The notes beneath the pieces were generated by a model that did not search any database, had not been told where the DNA came from, and was given only the letters and a program-made list of their open reading frames with translations. The translations under genes and the position numbers were made by a program. Below, in pieces: positions 58,091-64,000 of a stretch of DNA of 64,000 nt. The stretch is from Kosakonia oryzendophytica (GTDB lineage Bacteria; Pseudomonadota; Gammaproteobacteria; Enterobacterales; Enterobacteriaceae): NCBI RefSeq assembly GCF_900094925.1, contig NZ_FMAY01000008.1:124001-188000 (forward strand), in the 5' to 3' direction. Position 1 is the stretch's first letter, and every line of letters starts with the position of its first letter.

Positions 58091-58829
58091 GATTTTTGTT
58101 CCGCATGACCCGCTATGCGCTTAACAACAGCCTGGTGATAGGGTGAAAGGCGAAAAGCATACCTGGCCGCTAAAATCGCACGCCTTGCCAGAATGACCTT
58201 CAGCCGCAAACAATTCACCACAAATAGATAACTTCGCGTCATGCCTAAGCTGCAGGCTAACCCTGTGAAAGTGAATCAGATTTGCACTCATTTTGCATAA
58301 TTATTGTTAAGTGCTTTCTACTTACCAGGATCTGCTCTGGCCCTGTCGCGCCCCACATCCATTACGAGAAGTCATGATAGCCTTGCCGGGACGCAATGCA
58401 TCAGGCTTTTTCGTTATCCCTGTGCACGCCAGCACAATACCGCTTCCCTTTCCCAGCCCAATGTTGCCCAGGATAAATACCCAATCACCGTTATTTATTT
58501 GTTCTCCAGCCCAACCAAACCGGTAATTATAGAGTCAACCTATCTTAATAAATTTATTGTCCCAAACGCAAATTTCCGCATGGATTTTTATTTTTTTCCA
58601 GGTAATATAAATTTTCTTCGCTTATTATCGTCGTGCACGTATAAGAAAAAAAAGGTAATCATCGCGACCTGTCTATATATATAAGCGAATTAATTAAAAG
58701 CATCTATAAAACAAAAAAGAGCCTTCCTGTATTTATTGCAGCGGCTTGCTATACCTATGTTCGCTCCTGTGAAGCGCCGTGCCACAAGGCCTGGCGTGGG
58801 CTATCATTAACGTCGGGTATTGTAAATTT
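58091..58829. other. Gap with no recognised gene
   Basis: This AT-rich segment must hold the promoter of the diguanylate cyclase gene (read leftwards). An open frame at 58304-58684 is not convincing: it has no ribosome site and a composition unlike coding DNA. No RNA gene, repeat or mobile element was recognised. Confidence 0.4.
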
Positions 58830-58955
58830 ATGCGTATTAACAATAGCGAAAATAAAACAACCAGTACTAATCCGGCCCGTCAGGCGCACCGTCACATGTC
58901 ATGGGGGATGCTGGTTTTTTGCTTATTACTTATCATATTGAAGTGTTTTAGTTAA
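58830..58955 (+). CDS. Possible small membrane protein (41 aa)
   Basis: A 41-codon frame encodes a polar N terminus (MRINNSENKTTSTNPARQAH) and one hydrophobic helix (MLVFCLLLIILKCF). This layout is common among small enterobacterial membrane proteins. The upstream sequence has only a weak ribosome site (CGGG). No family was recognised. It stands alone between two c-di-GMP genes and could be chance. Confidence 0.3.
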   Translation: MRINNSENKTTSTNPARQAHRHMSWGMLVFCLLLIILKCFS

Positions 58956-59078
58956 TTCGGCGAGAAATCTTTCTTATAAAAACAAGGCGGGAATAGTGTA
59001 TACCCATTATTCGGCTTGCCTGAGTGGGCAAGTCGTAAAAGAGTAGAAACTTATCTGACTCCGTTGCTGAAGGGGAAA

Positions 59079-59123
59079 CAAAAAATAATCCCCCGGCACT
59101 GGACGCGCACCGGGGGAATTATT
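59079..59123 (-). terminator. Phosphodiesterase gene terminator
   Basis: AATAATTCCCCCGG and CCGGGGGATTATT form a long stem on the minus strand, ending in a run of six T. It lies 54 bases after the stop codon. Confidence 0.85.
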
Positions 59124-59176
59124 CCGGCCTGATTATCCTTTCAAGCCTGGGCCACTGCTACCGTGCAAACTCACTC

Positions 59177-60826
59177 TTAAATCATTTCACTTTGCGGCCT
59201 GCTTTGCAGCCAACCGGCCAGCGCTGCCGCCGTGAGCGCGCGGGAGTAAAGATAACCCTGCGCAATATCACACTGCAGATCGCGTAACTGATTACGCTGC
59301 TGTTCCGTTTCCACACCTTCGGCAACCACCGTCTGATGCAGACTCTGACCAATTTTGACCACCGTGGTGGCGATGGCTTTCATCTTGCTGCCTTCGCTCA
59401 AATCACGCATAAAGCTCTGATCGATTTTCAGTTCAGTCATCGGTAAATGCGCCAGTCGGGACAGGCAAGAGAAACCGGTGCCAAAATCATCCATCGACAA
59501 CCCAACACCTAACTCCCGCACGGCGCAAATCACTTCCATCGTTTCCGGTCGCTTGTCCATCATCACCCCTTCGGTGATCTCGATGGTCAGACAACTGGCC
59601 GGAATACGGTACTGCCGGAGCAGATACGAAATGTAATTAGGCAGGCTGCTGTTATAGAAGTTGATCGGCGACAGATTAACCGACACCACGGGTACATCAA
59701 TACCGTTATTGCGCCATTCCGCCATCTGGCGGCAAGCTTCATGGAGCGTCCAGCGACCAATGGCCTCGATCTCGCCGGTCTCTTCGGCCAGGGCGATAAA
59801 TTTTCCGGGGGGAATATCGCCAAGAACCGGATCGGTCCAGCGTGCCAGCGCTTCGACCCCATAAAGCTCGCCATTTTTAAGCCAAACCTGCGGCTGATAG
59901 TGCAAATGCAGCAGATTGCTGGCGATTGCCAGTTTCAACGCCGCCGCCAGTTTTAGCCGTTCCTGATCCACCTGGTTCATCTCAGTGCTGAAGAACAGGT
60001 AACCGCCGGAGGCCGCCGCTTTCGCCAAATGTGACGCGTGGTTAGCATGCTTAAGCAAACCATCCCGTGAAACGCCATGATCCGGATACAGACTGATACC
60101 GGTGCTGACGGTCACATTTAACGCCAGATCGGCAATTTTAAACGGCATGCGGAACAGCGCCTGAATTTTCTGCGCGATACTGGTTGCCCGAGTGCTATCG
60201 CAATCCGGGATCACCAGCACAAACGCGTCGCTGTCGGCGTGGCTGACAAACCCCTGGCGGGAAAACTCAGTGCGCAGGCGCTGCGCGATGGCCACCAGCA
60301 CGTTATCCCCTGCGGCGTAGCCGAGCGCATCGTTAACGTCTTTAAAATGATCCAGGTCGAGAAAGAAGAACGCCGCGCGGGCATGCTCGCTACTGGTCAT
60401 CATCTGATCGATATACTGATGCAACGCGCTACGATTCGGCAGCCCGGTCAGACGGTCAAAGGTTGAAAGTTTAGTGACACGCTCCTGGTCAATGTGCACC
60501 ACAACACGACAAGGTGCGCCCGTATTTTCTGGTCCGTCATAACTGATGGTTGCCGCCAGCGACGTCTCTTCGCCGGTTGCAGTAATGACGGTCAGTGCCT
60601 GCTCATTTTCTGCTTCGCAGGACAGCACATCGATAGCGCCAAACAACGGAATGGTTGACGCCTTACAGCCGAGGACCGAAATCCGCGGATAGCCCCATAA
60701 TTGCTCAGCTGCGCGATTAAAAAAAAACACGGTTTCCGTACTATCAAGTAGTACGACAGCATCGTGAACATTTTCGAGTGCGGCAAGCATATTCTGAGAG
60801 CCGAAAATATCATTTTCAGAATGCAT
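59177..60826 (-). CDS. PAS-GGDEF-EAL c-di-GMP phosphodiesterase
   Basis: A 549-residue protein. An N-terminal PAS domain (residues 15-130) is followed by a GGDEF domain whose active site is degenerate (SHADSDAFVLV where GGDEF is expected) and by a full EAL domain. The catalytic signatures EALARW, VNLSPINF, EITEGVMM, DDFGTGFS and KIDQSF are kept, so it should degrade c-di-GMP. The C-terminal half resembles E. coli DosP. The start at 60826 (MHSENDIFGSQ) is preferred; ATG at 60859 and a further start at 60892 are in frame. It is divergent from the cellulose genes. Confidence 0.88.
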   Translation of the reverse strand: MHSENDIFGSQNMLAALENVHDAVVLLDSTETVFFFNRAAEQLWGYPRISVLGCKASTIPLFGAIDVLSCEAENEQALTVITATGEETSLAATISYDGPENTGAPCRVVVHIDQERVTKLSTFDRLTGLPNRSALHQYIDQMMTSSEHARAAFFFLDLDHFKDVNDALGYAAGDNVLVAIAQRLRTEFSRQGFVSHADSDAFVLVIPDCDSTRATSIAQKIQALFRMPFKIADLALNVTVSTGISLYPDHGVSRDGLLKHANHASHLAKAAASGGYLFFSTEMNQVDQERLKLAAALKLAIASNLLHLHYQPQVWLKNGELYGVEALARWTDPVLGDIPPGKFIALAEETGEIEAIGRWTLHEACRQMAEWRNNGIDVPVVSVNLSPINFYNSSLPNYISYLLRQYRIPASCLTIEITEGVMMDKRPETMEVICAVRELGVGLSMDDFGTGFSCLSRLAHLPMTELKIDQSFMRDLSEGSKMKAIATTVVKIGQSLHQTVVAEGVETEQQRNQLRDLQCDIAQGYLYSRALTAAALAGWLQSRPQSEMI

Positions 60827-61390
60827 AATCGTTTTTCTTAAAGAAGTGTTCGGGTACATCCTAATTGAAAGTATTAAAGGGTTCAATATCACTCAGCAGC
60901 TATATTAATAGAGAATGATGATTTATAGATGGTCTCAATATATAAACATTAATTAATCGCTAAAGAATCCAAAATAATTTCCGATAAAGACAGTGCGCAC
61001 AAAAATCGAGAAATTATGAATAAATTGTGAAGAATTGATGTCGGGTAATTATTAATAAAAAGTTTAAATAACAATCCATGTGATAAATTTTACCTCTCAC
61101 ACCCCGCAACGCCGTGCTACCTGCGGCTTTGTCTCGACGCACAGTAATAAATAAAGCCAGCATTCATAGAAAACCCTAATAAGTGCATCCTAATTTATTG
61201 ATATCGTCACTTGACCTTAACCGCTCCCCACCGACAGTATATGAGGAAATTCTCAAATAAACCGAATGTCTGAAATTTATCTTAACGAAAGACCTGGTTT
61301 ATTACGTTTCCGCTGAATAACCCGGAAAATAGAGAAGACAACCTTGCTTATTATAGCTCGTATTCAACACATCGGGGTCAGGCAAATACT
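60827..61390. other. Divergent gap upstream of the cellulose operon
   Basis: These 564 bases lie between the phosphodiesterase and bcsO-like starts and are rich in A and T. No gene, riboswitch or repeat was recognised. Promoters for both directions must lie here. A long untranslated leader is possible before 61391. Confidence 0.4.
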
Positions 61391-61786
61391 ATGTATGATG
61401 ATTTAGGTTCTTTGGCTGGAAAACTAAAAATGTCCGGTGTCTCTTTCCAGGAAATGAATGAAGAAGATGGTGCTACTATGCAAGCAGTAACCACAACGGC
61501 AGTCACCTCCGACGCCAGCGACGAAAAACACGAAGCGGCAATCACTGAAATCCCGGCTGTCAGCCGCAAAGAAGTGAGCCCTGCCAGTGCGCCAGCAGAC
61601 GTACCGGCTAACACTATCTCCTGGCCGAAAAGCAAACCGGCACCGGTCGCTGCACCAAACGCGTTCAGCACACCGGCAAATACGATTATGGAAAGCGTTG
61701 CGGCCATCAGCCGTCCGGCGGAATTTGAAGTCCGTGAACGTAATCCGGTGCGGCTGGATATGTTATTTACGGTAATTGGCAAATAA
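61391..61786 (+). CDS. bcsO: BcsO-like cellulose biosynthesis protein
   Basis: A 131-residue protein with an N-terminal short conserved block (YDDLGSLAGKLKMSGVSFQE), a long Ala/Pro/Ser-rich low-complexity middle (residues 40-100), and a short C-terminal part (RNPVRLDMLFTVIGK). Position just before bcsA and this layout fit BcsO, a proline-rich accessory protein found in some enterobacterial cellulose operons. The name is inferred from context. AGG lies upstream of the start. Confidence 0.6.
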   Translation: MYDDLGSLAGKLKMSGVSFQEMNEEDGATMQAVTTTAVTSDASDEKHEAAITEIPAVSRKEVSPASAPADVPANTISWPKSKPAPVAAPNAFSTPANTIMESVAAISRPAEFEVRERNPVRLDMLFTVIGK

Positions 61787-61975
61787 TACCGTTCAGCCAT
61801 GTGGGATCCACACATGGTAATAATCAGCACAATTTTTCATGACCTGCTGCAGGTGATGCTATCGGTCTATGACTAATTTGATGGCCAGCAGAATGCGTCA
61901 TGATTTTTAACAGGTAACCGGAAACATTGTTATGCCGGGGTACCTTTATTATTTTCTGTGCAAGATGATACAAAC

Positions 61976-64000
61976 ATGAAAAAAATCATCGGAATTATAT
62001 TCACGCTGATGTTGTTAGCATTATCCCTGCTGGTGATCATCACCCCAATGGGCAGCGATAAGCAATACCTCTTCGGTCTTAGCGTGATGGCAGCCGTGCT
62101 CATTCTTGGTCGAATAAAGGGTAAGAAAGCCGTACTGGCAATGCTCACACTTTCATTGCTGATGTCAACGCGTTATATCTGGTGGCGTGCAACTACGACG
62201 CTGCATTTTGACTCCACGCTGGAAATGCTGCTGGGTAGTTTACTGTTTGCCGCTGAAATTTATTCGTGGACGATTTTGCTGTTGGGTTATATTCAAATGG
62301 CCTGGCCATTAGAACGCCCTATTGCTCCGTTACCTCAGGATAAATCGACATGGCCGACCGTCGATATTTATGTTCCTTCTTATAATGAAAGTCTCGAGGT
62401 CGTTCGCGATACCGTTCTTGCTGCGCAGTGCATCGAATATCCACAAGATAAAGTCAAAGTGTATATTCTCGACGACGGCAAGCGCGATGAGTTCCGTGAC
62501 TTTGCTGCTGAAGCCGGGGTCGGCTATATCACGCGCCCGGATAACAGCCACGCTAAGGCCGGTAACCTCAACCATGCGATGACAGTGACCAATGGCGAGC
62601 TGATTTGCGTGTTCGACTGCGACCACGTGGCGACCCGCGTATTCCTGCAGGCTACCATTGGCGAGTTCTTCCGCGATGACAAACTGGCCCTCATCCAGAC
62701 TCCGCACCACTTCTACTCCCAGGATCCGTTTGAACGTAACCTGACGGCGGCGAAACGCGTTCCGCACGAAGGTGCGCTGTTCTATGGCCCGGTGCAAAAG
62801 GGTAACGACAACTGGAACGCCACCTTCTTCTGCGGCTCCTGTGCGGTGATCCGCCGTGCTGCACTGAACGAAGTGGGGGGATTTGCAGTAGAAACCGTGA
62901 CCGAAGATGCGCACACCGCGCTCAAATTGCAGCGTCGCGGCTGGAACACCGCGTTCCTGGATATTCCTCTGGCTGCCGGCCTTGCCACAGAACGTCTGGC
63001 GCTGCATGTGAACCAGCGTATTCGCTGGGCGCGTGGTATGACGCAGATCTTCCGTATTGATAACCCATTGCTGGGCCGTGGCCTGAAGCTGACGCAGCGC
63101 CTCTGTTATCTCAATGCGATGCTGCACTTCCAGTATGGTCTGCCACGCGTGATATTCCTGACGTCGCCGCTGGTGTTCATGTTGTTTAACCTCAACATTA
63201 TCTCCTCGTCGGCAACGTTGATTTTTGCCTATGTGCTGCCACACCTGGTGCTTTCCACCATGGTCAACTCGCGGATCACCGGGCGCTATCGCTATGCGTT
63301 CTGGGGCGAAATCTACGAGACGGTGATGGCGTTCCACCTGATCCTGCCAACGTTGTTAAGCCTGATTTCACCACGTTTAGGTAAGTTCAACGTGACGGAT
63401 AAAGGCGATCTGACCGACAAAAACTACTTTGACGCCCATACCGTTCGTCCGCTGATCATCACGACCATTCTGATGGTCGGCAGCATGATTTGGGTTGGCG
63501 TACGCTACTTTATGCATGACTACGCCGGTATCGACCCGCGCGTGATCCTGTTCAACATCGCATGGGGTACCTTCAGTACCATTATTTTGCTGGCCTCCAT
63601 TGCCGTTGCAAAAGAGACCAAGCAAATCCGCAAAACCATCCGAATCTTCGCCCGTCTGCCGGTGACGATCCATTTTACCGACGGTTCACAGATGCAAACC
63701 CGCACCTTCGACATCTCCATGGGCGGCGCACGCGTGGCGCTGGTGAAAGGGGAAGATATGACGCGCAAAACCCCGGTGCAAATCGAACTGGGCCTCAGTG
63801 GTGAAATTGCCCATGTGCCAATCCGTGCAGCAGGTATGGGCGTGGGGGATATTCGCCTTGAGTTTGACACGCTGCCGCTGAGTGAACGCCGTAAGTTGGT
63901 GCGCGTCGTACTCTCCCGCGCCGACGCCTGGTACCGTCCACCGCATGCGCCTGATCGCCCGCTGATCTCCTTTATCGGTATTTTGCAGTGCGTATATGAA
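61976..64000 (+). CDS. bcsA: BcsA, cellulose synthase catalytic subunit (3' end outside window)
   Basis: The first 675 codons of BcsA, open to the right edge. It makes beta-1,4-glucan from UDP-glucose at the inner membrane. N-terminal membrane helices are followed by the GT2 domain with DDGKRDE, the DxD motif FDCDHVA, VTEDAHTAL and QRIRWARGM (QxxRW). Further helices precede a PilZ domain with RKTIR and DISMGGARV, which binds c-di-GMP. The ATG at 61976 has a weak ribosome site. A hairpin (CCATGTG/CACATGG) lies at 61797-61817 in the leader. Confidence 0.95.
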   Translation, partial: MKKIIGIIFTLMLLALSLLVIITPMGSDKQYLFGLSVMAAVLILGRIKGKKAVLAMLTLSLLMSTRYIWWRATTTLHFDSTLEMLLGSLLFAAEIYSWTILLLGYIQMAWPLERPIAPLPQDKSTWPTVDIYVPSYNESLEVVRDTVLAAQCIEYPQDKVKVYILDDGKRDEFRDFAAEAGVGYITRPDNSHAKAGNLNHAMTVTNGELICVFDCDHVATRVFLQATIGEFFRDDKLALIQTPHHFYSQDPFERNLTAAKRVPHEGALFYGPVQKGNDNWNATFFCGSCAVIRRAALNEVGGFAVETVTEDAHTALKLQRRGWNTAFLDIPLAAGLATERLALHVNQRIRWARGMTQIFRIDNPLLGRGLKLTQRLCYLNAMLHFQYGLPRVIFLTSPLVFMLFNLNIISSSATLIFAYVLPHLVLSTMVNSRITGRYRYAFWGEIYETVMAFHLILPTLLSLISPRLGKFNVTDKGDLTDKNYFDAHTVRPLIITTILMVGSMIWVGVRYFMHDYAGIDPRVILFNIAWGTFSTIILLASIAVAKETKQIRKTIRIFARLPVTIHFTDGSQMQTRTFDISMGGARVALVKGEDMTRKTPVQIELGLSGEIAHVPIRAAGMGVGDIRLEFDTLPLSERRKLVRVVLSRADAWYRPPHAPDRPLISFIGILQCVYE

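Noticed and set aside
58304-58684. 126-codon open frame between the two c-di-GMP genes.
   Set aside because: No ribosome site, AT-rich sequence and no coherent domain; it looks like chance.
62330-63337. 335-codon open frame on the minus strand opposite bcsA.
   Set aside because: BcsA motifs on the plus strand are complete; the antisense frame has no recognisable domain or start signal.
1-64000. CRISPR arrays, insertion sequences, tRNA or rRNA genes and phage attachment sites.
   Set aside because: No regularly spaced repeats, transposase or integrase frames, or tRNA-like folds were seen at the island borders or elsewhere.

Overview
The window is chromosomal DNA of a gamma-proteobacterium of the family Enterobacteriaceae. 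Its backbone follows the E. coli K-12 order recD-recB-ptrA-recC-ppdC-ygdB-ppdB-ppdA-thyA-lgt-ptsP-rppH-(DARS2)-mutH-ygdQ-ygdR-tas-lplT-aas-omrA-omrB-galR-lysA-lysR-ygeA-araE-kduD-kduI-yqeF, with proteins close to the E. coli ones. The accessory genes (oligogalacturonide use, reverse transsulfuration, a bcsO-bcsA cellulose locus) point to a plant- or soil-associated member of the Klebsiella / Enterobacter / Kosakonia / Raoultella group. The genus is an inference.

Layout. 1-14.9 kb (minus strand): recombination genes recD (cut by the left edge), recB and recC with the periplasmic protease ptrA between them, then four pseudopilin-like genes, thyA and lgt. 15.1-25.4 kb: ptsP, rppH, a non-coding region with DnaA boxes at the position of DARS2, mutH, ygdQ, ygdR, tas, the phospholipid-salvage pair lplT-aas, and the tandem OmpR-type sRNA genes omrA and omrB. 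25.6-34.9 kb: galR, then a cassette between galR and lysA (orphan cellobiose-type PTS EIIC, GH1 glycosidase, UxuR-like regulator, GNAT enzyme, divergent LacI-type regulator), then lysA, lysR and ygeA.

35.0-41.4 kb: a pectin-oligomer block inserted between ygeA and araE, with kdgF, togMNAB (oligogalacturonide ABC importer) and an oligogalacturonate lyase. Next to it, at 41.6-43.2 kb, is a bacteriocin with its immunity gene. Its N terminus is colicin A-like with a TolB-box motif, its C terminus is a colicin E1-type pore domain, it has a LexA box upstream, and no lysis gene is visible. 43.4-51.1 kb: araE, kduD and kduI, then a second oligogalacturonate lyase and a KdgM-type porin inserted between kduI and yqeF. 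KdgR-like palindromes precede kdgF, togM, kduI and the second lyase, so these genes probably form one regulon: KdgM (outer membrane), TogMNAB (inner membrane), Ogl (cytoplasmic cleavage), KdgF/KduI/KduD (conversion towards 2-keto-3-deoxygluconate).

51.2-56.7 kb: a MetNIQ-type importer divergent from cystathionine beta-synthase and cystathionine gamma-lyase genes, which fits methionine uptake and conversion to cysteine. 56.8-64 kb: a PAS-GGDEF diguanylate cyclase, a roughly 1-kb region with little coding signal, a PAS-GGDEF-EAL phosphodiesterase with a degenerate GGDEF site, and the start of a cellulose synthase operon (bcsO-like gene, then bcsA, cut by the right edge). c-di-GMP enzymes beside a PilZ-containing synthase suggest local control of cellulose.
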